DNA from: Alphaproteobacteria bacterium
GTDB lineage: Bacteria; Pseudomonadota; Alphaproteobacteria; DSM-16000; Inquilinaceae
NCBI GenBank assembly: GCA_028281925.1
Contig: JANQIX010000084.1
Coordinates: 1 to 58,822 of the forward strand
Direction: 5' to 3'
DNA: 58,822 bases
This document shows, piece after piece, positions 43,358 through 52,819 of this stretch; position 1 is the first letter of the stretch, and every line of letters starts with the position of its first letter. The notes beneath the pieces are model-generated. The model was given only the letters and a program-made list of their open reading frames with translations. It had not been told where the DNA came from and ran no database searches. The position numbers and the translations under genes were made by a program.

Positions 43358-44446
43358 CTAGGGCTGCTGTCTGAGGGGCTTCAGGCTGGTCACGTGCCCC
43401 ATCTTGCGTCCCGGGCTCGGCGTCGCCTTGCCATAGAGATGCAGCTTGGCGTCGGGGGCTGCTGCCAGCGACGGCCAGTCATGAACTTGGTCGCCCAACA
43501 GGTTGGTCATGACGGCGTCGGCATGACGCCCGATCGGTGCGAGCGGCAGGCCTGTGATTGCGCGAACGAACTGCTCGAACTGACTGGTCGCGCAGGCGTC
43601 GATCGTCCAGTGGCCGGAGTTGTGTGGTCGCGGAGCCAGTTCGTTGACCAGCAATCCGCCCGCGTGCGTCATGAACATCTCGACCGACAGCAGTCCGACG
43701 ATGGCGAGCCTGTCCGCAAGGCGAGTGGCAATGTCACCGGCCGCTTGTGCGACCGCCGGGTCAATGGGCGCGGGCGCCGTCGTCGTCGCCAGGACATGGT
43801 TGGAGTGTTCGTTCTGAACGGCGGGGTAGGCCACAATGTTGCCCGCGATGTCACGGGCTGCAATGACCGACAATTCCCTGTCGAAGGTGACGAACCGCTC
43901 CAGAATGGCGGGCGCCCGGCCGATCCGCTCCGAGGCCCGCGCACAGTCTTCGGCAGCGTCGATCAGGGCCTGCCCCTTGCCGTCATAGCCCATATGCGTC
44001 GTCTTCAAGACGGCGGGCAACCCGACGGTCGCTACAGCCGCCTCAAGGCTCTCAGGGGTCGGAACGGCGGCATAGTCGGTCGTGGCTATGCCGGCGGATC
44101 GGACGAACTGCTTCTCCGCAAGGCGATCCTGGCAGATCCGCAGCGCCTGCGTCGTGGGTCTGACCGGCACCAGAGTCTCCAGATAGGCCACGGAGTCGGC
44201 CGGGATGTTCTCGAATTCGAACGTCACGACATCGACCGTCGAAGCAAAATGGGCAAGCGCCGACCGGTCAGTGTAGGACGACCGCGTGGTGCGGTCGGTC
44301 ACCTGAGTCAGCGGACTGTCCGCATCGGGGCAGAACGCATGCGTGCGGTAGCCGAGCGATGCTGCGGCAAGCGCCGTCATGCGACCGAGCTGACCGCCGC
44401 CAAGGATCCCGATCACGCTCCCCGGCGCCAGGGTTTGCGCCTTCAT
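43358..44446 (-). CDS. purK: N5-carboxyaminoimidazole ribonucleotide synthase PurK
   Basis: PurK carboxylates aminoimidazole ribonucleotide using ATP and bicarbonate in de novo purine synthesis. The protein has 362 residues from the ATG at 44446, the usual length. It is an ATP-grasp enzyme: [11 protein letters not shown] at about residues 12-22, [19 protein letters not shown] as the grasp loop, and the metal-binding [12 protein letters not shown] segment. Its start overlaps the purE stop by 4 bases (ATGA), so the pair is translationally coupled. The frame runs further upstream inside purE but the chosen start fits the family. Confidence 0.96.
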   Translation of the reverse strand: MKAQTLAPGSVIGILGGGQLGRMTALAAASLGYRTHAFCPDADSPLTQVTDRTTRSSYTDRSALAHFASTVDVVTFEFENIPADSVAYLETLVPVRPTTQALRICQDRLAEKQFVRSAGIATTDYAAVPTPESLEAAVATVGLPAVLKTTHMGYDGKGQALIDAAEDCARASERIGRAPAILERFVTFDRELSVIAARDIAGNIVAYPAVQNEHSNHVLATTTAPAPIDPAVAQAAGDIATRLADRLAIVGLLSVEMFMTHAGGLLVNELAPRPHNSGHWTIDACATSQFEQFVRAITGLPLAPIGRHADAVMTNLLGDQVHDWPSLAAAPDAKLHLYGKATPSPGRKMGHVTSLKPLRQQP

Positions 44447-44937
44447 TGGCCGTCCGGTCTGTCTGCGACAGCCGCAGTCAGTTGTGCCCGCCACTGGTCC
44501 AGCCGATGTGCCAGCGCAGTGTCGGCCGTAGCCAGCACCGCCGCGGCCAACAGCGCGGCGTTGATGGCGCCCGCCCGTCCGATAGCCAGCGTTCCGACGG
44601 GCACGCCGGCCGGCATCTGCACGATGGACAACAGGCTGTCCATACCGCTGAGCGCGCGGCTCTCGACCGGCACGCCGAAGACGGGCAGCGGGGACATGGC
44701 TGCGGTCATACCCGGCAGATGGGCAGCACCCCCCGCCCCGGCTATGATGACCTTCAGCCCCCTGTCCCGCGCCGACTGCGCATACTGCATAAGCCTGTGC
44801 GGAGTTCTATGGGCCGACACGATGCGCGTCTCGAATGGCACTTCCAAGTCGGCCATCGTATCAGCAGCATGGTGCATGGTTTCCCAATCGGATTGGCTTC
44901 CCATGATGAGGCCTACCAGCGGCGGGGCTGCGGTCAT
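44443..44937 (-). CDS. purE: N5-carboxyaminoimidazole ribonucleotide mutase PurE
   Basis: PurE moves the carboxyl group made by PurK to give 4-carboxy-AIR. 164 residues, the usual length for class I PurE. Motifs: [13 protein letters not shown] near the N-terminus, SAHRTPHRL with the catalytic His, and [12 protein letters not shown]. It is cytosolic and octameric in known cases. Co-transcribed with purK. The gene diverges from the diguanylate cyclase across a 226-base gap. Confidence 0.97.
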   Translation of the reverse strand: MTAAPPLVGLIMGSQSDWETMHHAADTMADLEVPFETRIVSAHRTPHRLMQYAQSARDRGLKVIIAGAGGAAHLPGMTAAMSPLPVFGVPVESRALSGMDSLLSIVQMPAGVPVGTLAIGRAGAINAALLAAAVLATADTALAHRLDQWRAQLTAAVADRPDGQ

Positions 44938-45163
44938 CGGTTGTGTTCGATCCTGCGGGGATAGGTGTGCGATGATGCGAGCCTAGGGTACGTGCGGCCC
45001 AGTTCGTGACAAGAGGATTCCGTCGCGGCGGTGGACGGCCTGAGCAAGAGTAGGATACGGCGCGAATTGCGTCGCAGATGTTGACAATTTCGAAAATTCA
45101 ACAATGGATGCTTAGACATTCCCGTGGCTAAATGGGCGACCAGGAAACCGGGCGCGGCAGGAC
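44938..45163. promoter_or_regulatory. Divergent control region between purE and GGDEF gene
   Basis: A 226-base gap that must hold the leftward purEK promoter and the rightward cyclase promoter. It contains an AT-richer stretch near 45080-45115 (TGACAATTTCGAAAATTC, with the TTCGAA palindrome). No clear riboswitch or PurR-type operator was recognised by eye. Confidence 0.35.
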
Positions 45164-45916
45164 ATGCGAATTGAAGACAAACGCCCGGTCGACAGAACCG
45201 GCAAACCTCGCAAGGTCAAAGGTCCGGAAGCGGCGGACGTTACTGCGGCCGGGCCTCTTGAGACGTCTGCCCGTTCGATCGAGGACGTCGCCACGTTTCT
45301 CGGCATTCCGGAAACGGAGCTGACCGCGAATGTCCGTAGCGGATTGGCGCAACTGCTTCTTGAAGTCGACCGGCTGCGACAGGACCTCGAAGCCAGGGAA
45401 CGCAGGATCGCTTATCTGGAACGTCTTGCCGATGAAGATCCGCTGACACCCATTTTGAATCGGAGGGCCTTCGTCCGGGAACTTTCGCGGATGATGGCTT
45501 ATGCTGAGCGGTACGGCGTCACATCCAGTGTGCTCTTCTTCGATGTGAACGGCATGAAGCGGATCAACGACACTTTTGGCCATGCCGTCGGCGATGATGT
45601 TCTGACGAGCATTGCCAATTGTCTTTTGAAGAACGTCCGGTCTTCCGATGTGGTGGGACGGCTCGGCGGGGATGAGTTCGGTGTTCTTCTCGCGCAGACA
45701 GATGAGCGGACGGCAGCCAACAAGGCATCGGAGCTGTCGGTGGCAATCCAGTCTGGCTCGGCGGAAATGCATAACGGCGCACTGGATGTCAGCGTCTCGT
45801 ATGGCGTGTTCACCTTTGACGGCAAGGGAGAGCCAAGCGAGGTGCTCGACGCCGCCGACAAGAAGATGTACCGGCAAAAGCAGAAATCGGTCAGGCAGCC
45901 GCGGGATGCCGGCTGA
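45164..45916 (+). CDS. GGDEF-domain diguanylate cyclase
   Basis: A 250-residue cytosolic diguanylate cyclase that would make cyclic di-GMP from two GTP. A short N-terminal part with a coiled coil (about 68-92) precedes a complete GGDEF domain: FDVNGMKRINDTFGH binds metal and base, and GGDEF is at residues 168-172. The inhibitory RxxD site is present (RSSD, eight residues upstream of GGDEF), so product feedback is likely. No membrane span or sensor domain is evident. It stands beside the HPt-REC stretch and a chemoreceptor gene, making c-di-GMP output from the same signals plausible. Confidence 0.93.
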   Translation: MRIEDKRPVDRTGKPRKVKGPEAADVTAAGPLETSARSIEDVATFLGIPETELTANVRSGLAQLLLEVDRLRQDLEARERRIAYLERLADEDPLTPILNRRAFVRELSRMMAYAERYGVTSSVLFFDVNGMKRINDTFGHAVGDDVLTSIANCLLKNVRSSDVVGRLGGDEFGVLLAQTDERTAANKASELSVAIQSGSAEMHNGALDVSVSYGVFTFDGKGEPSEVLDAADKKMYRQKQKSVRQPRDAG

Positions 45917-45954
45917 CGTCACCGAGACATGGCGACGCACCGAAGCGATTGAAG

Positions 45955-46155
45955 CTACGCTATGATATCCGGAAGAATGCAGCTCTCAAGCTGTGCGATC
46001 TGATCTTTCAGCATCAGCTTTCTTTTCTTCAGCCGTTTGATCTGAAGCTGATCGTAGTGACCCGAATCGGCGATCTTTGCGATCACGTCGTCAAGGTCAC
46101 GATGCTCAAGCTTCAGCGTCTCCAGTTTGTCTTTGAGAGTTTCCAAGTCGGTCAT
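45955..46155 (-). CDS. YdcH/DUF465 family small coiled-coil protein
   Basis: A 66-residue helical hairpin protein: an acidic first helix (LETLKDKLETLKLEHRDLDD) and a lysine-rich second helix (IKRLKKRKLMLKDQIAQLE), the DUF465/YdcH pattern. Function unknown; common in alphaproteobacteria. The start at 46155 is fixed by family length; the frame is open further upstream without coding character. Converges on the GGDEF gene 38 bases away. Confidence 0.85.
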   Translation of the reverse strand: MTDLETLKDKLETLKLEHRDLDDVIAKIADSGHYDQLQIKRLKKRKLMLKDQIAQLESCILPDIIA

Positions 46156-46456
46156 CGAAACCTGCACCGGACAACCGCAACATCGCTGTAACCATATCAG
46201 AAAGGACCGTCCTACCGAAGGCTGTCGGCGAGTCGGCAGCAGGATCGGCCGCAAGGTTCGTGACGGCTTCGATTGCAGCTGATGGCCGACATCGTGTGAT
46301 GGTTTCGTCTCCTGTAACGAAATCTTATGACCTTCGCGTTGAAATGAACCGTTTCGTCCTGCTTCGAAGGTTCGTCCTGCTTCGAAGGGCGAATCGTGCC
46401 GCGACCTGTCGCCGGAGATAGAGGCAATCCACCATAGTATTGGCTTTGAGGTGATG
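46156..46456. other. Divergent gap with tandem 18-bp duplication
   Basis: About 300 bases between the YdcH gene and the chemoreceptor gene. It contains a perfect tandem copy of the 18-base unit TTCGTCCTGCTTCGAAGG at 46353-46370 and 46371-46388, each with a CTTCGAAG palindrome, 70-100 bases before the chemoreceptor start. It could be a regulator-binding array or replication slippage. Confidence 0.6.
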
Positions 46457-48154
46457 ATGGTCAGGTGGTTTACAACCCGCGTTTGGGAGACAGGCATCGG
46501 CCGTCGGCTGGTGACGGGATTCTCCGTGCTTGTCGCTCTCATGATCGGTATCGGCGGCCTTGCGCTCAACGGCATGGTCACCTTGGCCGAGTTGACGGAG
46601 AAGCTGCATCGGCATCCGTACGCGGTGAACGACGCAGTGTTGCAAGTTCGGGCCGATGCCTTGGCGATTCATCGGGGCATGAAGGACGTCGCCCTTGCCG
46701 AAGGCCGTCAGGCCATCACCTCGGTGGCGACCTCGCTTGAGGCGTACGACGCGCGGATCGTTGAACATCTGGATCTCATTGAACAGCGGGCGCCGGAGGG
46801 TGCCGCTTTGGTCGCTGATATGCGCCAGGCATTGGCCGACTGGTACGAGACGCGCCAGAGTGTCGTGCGGTTCCGCAGCTTCGGGCAGTCGGACCGCGCG
46901 GCGGATCTGACCCGAGGTGTCGGGGCAGAGCAGGTGGAACAGATAGAGACGCTGATCGGCGCGCTTCAGGCCGCCGCCGAGGCGCAGGCTGCGCAGTTCA
47001 TGGACGATTCGGCCGCAACCCGCGACGGTGTCGTGATCATGATGGCGGGAGCGATCGCCGCGGCAGCTGCGATCGCTGCCGCAATTGCGTGGGTCATGGC
47101 GCGCAGCATCACCCGGCCTGTCAAGGCTATGACCGATACCGTCGGGAGCCTGGCGGAAGGCAGCCGCGACCTGGACGTGCCGGGTATTGATCGGCTCGAC
47201 GAGATCGGGCGCATGGCGAAATCCGTTCTCGTGCTGAAGGAAGCGCTCAAGGCCAGAGACCAGTTGGTCGCAAGGGATGCGGAAGAACAGAACCGCCGCC
47301 TGCAGCGAGCCGAAGCTCGAGATCGCCTGGCCGCCGAATTCGATCGCGTGGCGGAAGGCCGTCTCGCCGCCGTCGCAGAGGCGGCTAAAGAGATGGAGGC
47401 GATGGCACAGACGCTGACGCAGTCGGCCGATGGAAGCCGGTCGCGCGCGGAGGCGGTGGCCGCGGCGTCCGACAACTCAGCGGACAACGTCCAGGCGGTC
47501 GCCGCCGCCGTCGAAGAACTCGATGCCTCTGTCCGGGAAGTCCGCCGGCAAGTGGACCAGCAAAGCGAGATCGCCGGCCAAGCCGCGGTGAGCACGGGCA
47601 GCAGTAACGAGCGGATGCGGAGGCTGGCCGATCGGGCGAAGAGCATCGGTGACGTCGTCAACCTGATCACATCGATCGCCGAGCAGACGAACCTTCTGGC
47701 GCTGAACGCGACGATCGAAGCGGCGCGGGCTGGTGAAGCCGGCAAAGGGTTCGCGGTTGTCGCGTCCGAAGTGAAGCAGCTTGCCAACCAAACTGCCAAG
47801 GCGACGGACGAGATCTCCGCGCAGATCAAGTCCATTCAGGACGAGACGGACAGCACAGTCGCGGCGCTTGCCGCAATCAACGATCAGGTTGGGAGCCTGA
47901 CCGAGATTTGCGGTGCCGTCGCCGCCGGCGTCACAGAACAGAGCGCGGCCGTATCCGAGATTACGAGCAACGCCCAGTCAGCCGCCGACGGGACCCAAGA
48001 GGTGAACGGCACGATCGGCGGGATCTCCGAGGCAGCGTCGGAAACCGGAGCGGCTTCCGAACAGATCCTGGCGACATCCCGCAACCTCACTGGCGAGGCG
48101 GATGAGCTGAAGCAGCTGGTCAGCCGCTTCTTGAACGATCTCAAAGCCGCCTGA
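46457..48154 (+). CDS. Methyl-accepting chemotaxis protein
   Basis: A 565-residue transmembrane chemoreceptor. TM1 at about 20-41, a ~150-residue helical periplasmic sensor of the 4HB type, TM2 at about 193-214, HAMP at about 215-268, then the signalling domain with the conserved hairpin tip [25 protein letters not shown]. No C-terminal CheR/CheB tether pentapeptide is seen. The third in-frame start (ATG 46457) is chosen over GTG 46451 and ATG 46454, because GAGG lies 5 bases before it. No che genes are in the window; the nearby HPt-REC pairs may be linked, but that is inference. Confidence 0.94.
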   Translation: MVRWFTTRVWETGIGRRLVTGFSVLVALMIGIGGLALNGMVTLAELTEKLHRHPYAVNDAVLQVRADALAIHRGMKDVALAEGRQAITSVATSLEAYDARIVEHLDLIEQRAPEGAALVADMRQALADWYETRQSVVRFRSFGQSDRAADLTRGVGAEQVEQIETLIGALQAAAEAQAAQFMDDSAATRDGVVIMMAGAIAAAAAIAAAIAWVMARSITRPVKAMTDTVGSLAEGSRDLDVPGIDRLDEIGRMAKSVLVLKEALKARDQLVARDAEEQNRRLQRAEARDRLAAEFDRVAEGRLAAVAEAAKEMEAMAQTLTQSADGSRSRAEAVAAASDNSADNVQAVAAAVEELDASVREVRRQVDQQSEIAGQAAVSTGSSNERMRRLADRAKSIGDVVNLITSIAEQTNLLALNATIEAARAGEAGKGFAVVASEVKQLANQTAKATDEISAQIKSIQDETDSTVAALAAINDQVGSLTEICGAVAAGVTEQSAAVSEITSNAQSAADGTQEVNGTIGGISEAASETGAASEQILATSRNLTGEADELKQLVSRFLNDLKAA

Positions 48155-48308
48155 ACGGCAACGCGGACACGGTCGTGGGGCAGGGTACTGCCCCATCCGG
48201 TCGTCTGCTAACAATCCCTAACAAGGAAAACCTTCGCGATCCTTGCAGCCGTACGGGCTTTTGGCGAGATTAGCGGCATTGATTTCGTATCTTCGGGGCC
48301 ACCTCGCC

Positions 48309-49391
48309 ATGCCAAGGGCAAAGAGAATCGGAATACTGACAAGCGGTGGGGACTGCGCGGGCCTGAACGCCGCGATCAGGGCGGCCGTCTGCCGGGCGGC
48401 CGAACTTGGGTGGACCGCGATCGGCATCAAAGAAGGGACCGCCGGCTTGCTGACACGGCCCTTGCAGTACGAGGTTCTGACGCCGGACTTCTTCTCCGGC
48501 GATGTCATGCGCCGGGGCGGGACCATTCTGGGGACGACGAACAAGGGCAACCCCTTTGCCTTCCCGATGAGCGATGGATCGGTGCGGGACAGGTCTTCCG
48601 AAATCACCTCCGGATTTCACGAACTCGACCTGGATGCCGTGATCGGCATTGGGGGTGACGGCAGCGCTGCGATCCTCCGGCGTCTCGCCCAACAGGGCGG
48701 CATCAGCCTGGTGACAGTGCCCAAGACGATCGACAACGACGTCGGCATGACCGAGATGGCGATCGGCTTCGATACTGCAGTTGCGGTGGCTACCGAAGCG
48801 CTCGATCGATTGCAGCCAACGGCCGCCAGCCATCACCGCGTCATGGTGCTGGAGGTTATGGGGCGCGATGCCGGGCATATCGCGCTGTCGGCGGGGATCG
48901 CCGGCGGTGCCGATGTCATTCTCATCCCGGAGATTCCGTATTCTCTTCAGAAGGTTGCCGACAAGATCAATCAGGTCCGCGCCGGAGGCCGGAATTTCTG
49001 CCTCGTTGTCGTGTCCGAGGCGGTGAAGGACGTCGAAGGCGAAGCGCTTGAGCATGAGTTCGCCGACGGCCAGCGGCGGTTCGGTGGTGTGGGCGCCTAT
49101 ATCAGCGATCTCATTGCCGAGAACACCGGCGCTGAGGCACGGGTTACCGTGCTGGGTCACGTGCAACGCGGATCCATGCCTAGCTGGCGCGACCGGATGG
49201 TCGCCGCGGCCTTCGGAGTCCATGCGGTCGACCTGATCGCCGAAGGCAAGTCCGATCGCATGGTGGCTTGGTGGAACCGCCAGGTCATCGATGTCGGCAT
49301 TGAAGAAGCGATCGCCGACTACCATTCGGTCGAGCTGGACGGGCCCCTGGTCAAGACGGCGCGCGGGCTTGGCATCTGCCTGGGCGACTGA
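48309..49391 (+). CDS. pfkA: 6-phosphofructokinase, group III (mixed ATP/PPi signature)
   Basis: A 360-residue phosphofructokinase. The GGDGS motif (about residue 98) keeps Gly at the position that is Asp in pyrophosphate-dependent enzymes, while PKTIDND has Lys at the position equivalent to E. coli Gly124, typical of pyrophosphate enzymes. This Gly/Lys mix is described for group III actinobacterial-type enzymes that use ATP. MGRDAGHIAL and PEIPY segments are standard. The ATG at 48309 (MPRAKRIGIL) is chosen over an upstream start, whose extra 22 residues are not family-like. It acts in glycolysis. Confidence 0.92.
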   Translation: MPRAKRIGILTSGGDCAGLNAAIRAAVCRAAELGWTAIGIKEGTAGLLTRPLQYEVLTPDFFSGDVMRRGGTILGTTNKGNPFAFPMSDGSVRDRSSEITSGFHELDLDAVIGIGGDGSAAILRRLAQQGGISLVTVPKTIDNDVGMTEMAIGFDTAVAVATEALDRLQPTAASHHRVMVLEVMGRDAGHIALSAGIAGGADVILIPEIPYSLQKVADKINQVRAGGRNFCLVVVSEAVKDVEGEALEHEFADGQRRFGGVGAYISDLIAENTGAEARVTVLGHVQRGSMPSWRDRMVAAAFGVHAVDLIAEGKSDRMVAWWNRQVIDVGIEEAIADYHSVELDGPLVKTARGLGICLGD

Positions 49392-49667
49392 TCGCGGGGC
49401 TGGTGCGGCCGCGTCGGCGAGCCGTCATCAGCTAGGGTCAGAACGTCGCACGGCATCGCCTCCCACCGGCGAAATTGCGGAATCGACGATTTTCGGCGTC
49501 GCTCTTCTGTCGTGCGCCGACGCGATGCCTATGTTACTGTTTCAAGTTAGGCAATCCGTGGTGATGCCGCTGTGTCCAGCCAACCGGACCAGACGGTGCC
49601 CATGGGCCGGCCCGCCGGGCCGACTTCGGTTGCCGACAATTGAAGGCAAACATTGTGGGGGATGAGC

Positions 49668-49841
49668 ATGTCAGCGATGGAGCGGTTTGAAGCTTTGCGC
49701 AGCAGGCACGCCCAGTTGGAACAGGAACTCAACGACGAAACTCACCGACCATTGCCCAACACTGAAATAATGAGTCGCATTAAGCGCGAGAAACTACGAA
49801 TAAAAGACGAGATGGCCCGCCTCGATCCGGTGCACTGCTGA
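49668..49841 (+). CDS. YdcH/DUF465 family small protein
   Basis: A 57-residue helical protein, MSAMERFEALRSRHAQLEQ..., with the DUF465 signature: RPLPNTEI between two helices, followed by LKR-like basic residues (IKREKLRIKDEMARL). GGGG lies about 8 bases upstream of the ATG at 49668, preferred over in-frame starts at 49653 and 49662. Function unknown. Convergent with trcR. This is the second YdcH-type protein within 4 kb; they are only distantly alike. Confidence 0.85.
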   Translation: MSAMERFEALRSRHAQLEQELNDETHRPLPNTEIMSRIKREKLRIKDEMARLDPVHC

Positions 49842-49913
49842 GCGCCAGACTTCGGCGCTTCAACGGTCCGGTAGATCGCGGGACACTGCGGCGTATCGCA
49901 GGATACGCCGCAG
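49841..49913. terminator. Two stem-loops between convergent genes
   Basis: A short stem AGCGCC/GGCGCT (49841-49859) begins at the last base of the YdcH stop codon. A stronger hairpin of 12 bp with a 4-base loop, CTGCGGCGTATC with GATACGCCGCAG, lies at 49886-49913. Position between convergent genes suggests a bidirectional transcription stop. Confidence 0.65.
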
Positions 49914-49931
49914 CGAAGCGACTATGATCGC

Positions 49932-50516
49932 CTACTGATCGGCGACTGCGGTCTCCTCCGGAGTCTGTTCGTCTGTCTCTGCCTTGGCGGCTGAGGGGCG
50001 GGCTGCTGCGCGGCTGACGACGTCGTTCAGCTCGATGGAGGTGCAGAGGCCCAGCTCCACCGGATGGCGTGCCTTGATGTTGGGCGCGTTCCAATGGGTG
50101 CGGTCGCGAACCGCCGCGATGGTCGGCTTGGTCGTCCCGATCAGTCGGCAGATGGCCGTGTCGCTCAGCTCCGGATGATTCTTCAAGAGCCAGGCGATAG
50201 CGTCGGGCTTGTCGCCGCGCTTGGCGACGGGCGTGTAGCGGGGGCCTTTGTGGCGCGAGGTGGGTATCGGGATGTCGCGTTTGGCCAGCTGCAGCCGGGC
50301 GGCCGGATCCCCCTGGCAGCGCTCCAGTTCTTCCTGTGTGATCTGGCCATTGGCGATGGGATCCATCCCGACCATGCCGATCGCCACCTCGCCGTCGGCG
50401 ATCGCCTGGACCTCAAGCTCGTGCAGGCCGCAGAACTCAGCAATCTGCCGGAAGCCCAAAGAGGTGTTCTCGATCAGCCAGACGGCGGTCGCCTTCGGCA
50501 TCAAAGGTTGTCCCAT
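49932..50516 (-). CDS. trcR: Cell-cycle transcriptional regulator TrcR (DUF1013)
   Basis: A 194-residue protein of the DUF1013/TrcR family, described as a cell-cycle transcription regulator in Caulobacter. The N-terminus MGQPLMPKATAVWLIENTSL is nearly invariant in the family. Two helix-turn-helix-like segments are visible, around residues 20-38 (FRQIAEFCGLHELEVQAIA) and 105-135 (PDAIAWLLKNHPELSDTAI...). The Ala/Glu-rich tail is variable. The neighbourhood with quinone oxidoreductase and DUF1192 recurs across alphaproteobacteria. Confidence 0.9.
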   Translation of the reverse strand: MGQPLMPKATAVWLIENTSLGFRQIAEFCGLHELEVQAIADGEVAIGMVGMDPIANGQITQEELERCQGDPAARLQLAKRDIPIPTSRHKGPRYTPVAKRGDKPDAIAWLLKNHPELSDTAICRLIGTTKPTIAAVRDRTHWNAPNIKARHPVELGLCTSIELNDVVSRAAARPSAAKAETDEQTPEETAVADQ

Positions 50517-50643
50517 TGCGTCTCCTCCTCATGGTGCCGGCGCCCCGCGTAGACATGGGCATTGCGCGGTGCCTCGGCATAAAACCTCTATACGATACTT
50601 GGGTCAGTTTGTCGGCGCGCCCAACCCGGGTCGGTATCATTGG

Positions 50644-51681
50644 CTAGACGACAAGAACGATCTTTCCAATATGCGTGCTCGTTTCCATCAGGGTATGTGC
50701 TGCCGATGCCTGATCAAGCGGGAAGGTCGTGTGGACCACGACCCGCAGCCGACCATCGTCGATCAGCGGCCAAACCTCCTGTTTCAACGCCGCGGCAATC
50801 GCACCCTTGGCCTCCACCGAACGGGGCCGCAGCGTGGATCCAGTCAGCGTCAGCCGCTTGACCATCATCTTCTGCATGTTCAGCGTGACCTTGGCACCGC
50901 CCAGAAAAGCGATGCTCACATGCCGCCCCTCGACGGTCAGCGCCTCAATGTTGCGCTCGATGTAGGCCCCACCGACCATGTCCAGGATCACGTCGACGCC
51001 ACGGCCGTCCGTCTCGTCCAGGCAGACCTGCACGAAGTCATCCGTACGATAGTTGATCGCCCTGTCGGCGCCCAAGTCACGGCAGGCGGCACATTTCTCC
51101 TCACTGCCGGCGGTGGTGAGAACCCGCGCTCCGAACGCCTTGGCCATCTGTATAGCCGTGGTGCCGATGCCGCTGGATCCGCCATGGATCAGCACCGTCT
51201 CGCCGGCCATCAAGCGCGCCCGCTCAAACAGGTTGGTCCACACCGTGAAGACCGTCTCAGGCAGGCCGGCGGCTTCTGCCATGGAGAGGCCGTCGGGCAC
51301 CGGCAGGCATTGCGGGGTCGGCGCTACGGCGTACTCGGCATAACCGCCCCCCGCCAGCAGCGCACAGACACTGTCGCCCACGGCCCAGCCGGTGACGCCG
51401 GGTCCAAGGGCGGCGACCGTTCCAGCCACCTCCAGCCCCGGCAACGGACTGGCATTGGCCGGTGGCGGGTAGACGCCTTTGCGCTGCAAAACGTCTGGCC
51501 GGTTGACGCCCGCTGCCGCCACTTTGATCAACACCTCGCCTGCGCCGGGCGGCGGGACCGGCAGTGTAGCCGGGCGCAGCACCTCCGGACCGCCGGGTTG
51601 GGCGATCTCGATTCCGGTCATCGTGGCTGGCAGATCAGCGGGCATGGCAGAATAGGTGGTTACGGGCCGTTCTCGGACCAA
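50644..51681 (-). CDS. NAD(P)H-quinone oxidoreductase, zinc-free MDR (PIG3-like)
   Basis: A 345-residue medium-chain oxidoreductase of the PIG3/zeta-crystallin group. NAD(P) motif GGSSGIGT at about residue 165; GVNRPDVLQRKG, ANASPLPGLEVAG and the ALLAGGGYAEY segments are family hallmarks. No zinc-ligand cysteine pattern is present, consistent with a quinone reductase. A later start (51645, MPADLPATM) is also possible. Cytosolic; reduces quinones using NADPH. It stands between trcR (same strand) and the divergent DUF1192 gene. Confidence 0.92.
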   Translation of the reverse strand: MVRERPVTTYSAMPADLPATMTGIEIAQPGGPEVLRPATLPVPPPGAGEVLIKVAAAGVNRPDVLQRKGVYPPPANASPLPGLEVAGTVAALGPGVTGWAVGDSVCALLAGGGYAEYAVAPTPQCLPVPDGLSMAEAAGLPETVFTVWTNLFERARLMAGETVLIHGGSSGIGTTAIQMAKAFGARVLTTAGSEEKCAACRDLGADRAINYRTDDFVQVCLDETDGRGVDVILDMVGGAYIERNIEALTVEGRHVSIAFLGGAKVTLNMQKMMVKRLTLTGSTLRPRSVEAKGAIAAALKQEVWPLIDDGRLRVVVHTTFPLDQASAAHTLMETSTHIGKIVLVV

Positions 51682-51744
51682 GGTGGGAAGGTGTAGACAG
51701 ACGGCAGCACCGTGACAAGCGCTTCGAAGCAGGAGGGATGAGCC

Positions 51745-51927
51745 ATGGATGTGGACGATCTGGACCCGCGCAAACCGGCAAAGGCGCCGAAGAACCTGGA
51801 AGTGATGGGGATCGAGGAACTGCAGGAATACATCGTGGCGCTCGAAACCGAGATCGCCCGAGTTCGCACTTTCATCGACTCAAAGCGCGCCCAACGCGGC
51901 AGTGCCGAAGCGCTGTTCAAGTCCTGA
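51745..51927 (+). CDS. DUF1192 family small protein
   Basis: A 60-residue acidic-then-basic protein of DUF1192. The core pattern is LEVMGIEELQEYIVALETEIARV, a single amphipathic helix, followed by a KRAQRGSAEALF end that is nearly invariant in the family. Function unknown. GGAGGG lies 7-8 bases before the start. Divergent from the PIG3-like gene, a conserved pairing in alphaproteobacteria. Confidence 0.9.
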   Translation: MDVDDLDPRKPAKAPKNLEVMGIEELQEYIVALETEIARVRTFIDSKRAQRGSAEALFKS

Positions 51928-52021
51928 CACCGGCGCTGCCTTCAGAATGCCAAAACGGGAGCGGGCTGCCGGACTGCCGCCATGTGGCAATCCATGACCG
52001 TCAGGAAAGAGGAGAGTGAGT

Positions 52022-52804
52022 ATGCTGCAAGGCAAGTGCGCCATCGTCACCGGCTCCACCAGCGGGATCGGTCTTGGCATTGCCCGGGCGTTGGCGGGTG
52101 AGGGTGCCGATGTGGTCATCAACGGCTTCGCCGAGGCGGATGCGGTCGCCGCCATCCGCAACGCCATTGAAGCCGACTACGGCGTCCGCTGTGTCTACCA
52201 CGGCGCCGATATGGCCAAGCCGGACGAGGTTGCCGGCATGGTCGGCGAGGCGACCCGGACCTTCGGCAGCGTCGATATCCTGGTCAACAACGCCGGCATC
52301 CAGCACACGGCACCTGTCGAGGACTTTCCGGTCGACCGCTGGGATGCCATCATCGCTGTCAACCTGTCGGCGCTGTTCCACGGCATCCGCGCGGTGCTGC
52401 CGCAGATGAAAGAGCGCAACTGGGGCCGCATCATCAACATCTCGTCGGCGCACGGTCTGGTCGCATCGATCCACAAGGTCGCCTATGTGGCAGCCAAACA
52501 TGGGGTGATCGGGATGACCAAGGTCGTTGCCCTGGAAACGGCCGAGACTGGGATCACCTGCAATGCCATCTGCCCCGGCTGGGTGCGCACGCCGCTGGCG
52601 GAATGGCAAATCGAAGCGCTGGCGGAGACCAAGGGGCTGACCTTCGACGAGGCTGCTAGAGAGATGCTGGCACCGAGACAGCCGTCCAAAGAGTTCGTGA
52701 CGACCGAACAGATCGGCAAGCTAGCGGTGTTCCTGTGCAGCGACGGGGCAGACCAGATGACGGGGGCATCCCTGCCGATCGACGGCGGGTTCGTGGCGCA
52801 CTAG
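52022..52804 (+). CDS. 3-Hydroxybutyrate dehydrogenase
   Basis: An SDR enzyme of 260 residues that interconverts 3-hydroxybutyrate and acetoacetate with NAD. TGSTSGIG is at about residues 10-17, NNAG at 89-92, Ser141/142, Tyr155 and Lys159 in YVAAK. The internal signatures GIQHTAPVEDFP, SAHGLVAS, ICPGWVRTPL and the C-terminal LPIDGGF are typical of D-3-hydroxybutyrate dehydrogenases. The ATG at 52022 (GAGGAG upstream) is preferred to the GTG at 52016. It points to use of polyhydroxybutyrate. Convergent with the DUF1465 gene. Confidence 0.92.
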   Translation: MLQGKCAIVTGSTSGIGLGIARALAGEGADVVINGFAEADAVAAIRNAIEADYGVRCVYHGADMAKPDEVAGMVGEATRTFGSVDILVNNAGIQHTAPVEDFPVDRWDAIIAVNLSALFHGIRAVLPQMKERNWGRIINISSAHGLVASIHKVAYVAAKHGVIGMTKVVALETAETGITCNAICPGWVRTPLAEWQIEALAETKGLTFDEAAREMLAPRQPSKEFVTTEQIGKLAVFLCSDGADQMTGASLPIDGGFVAH

Positions 52805-52819
52805 CCGCACGTCAGGCGG

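Noticed and set aside
43253..44986. Long plus-strand open frame (577 codons) over purEK
   Set aside because: Antisense to well-identified PurE and PurK.
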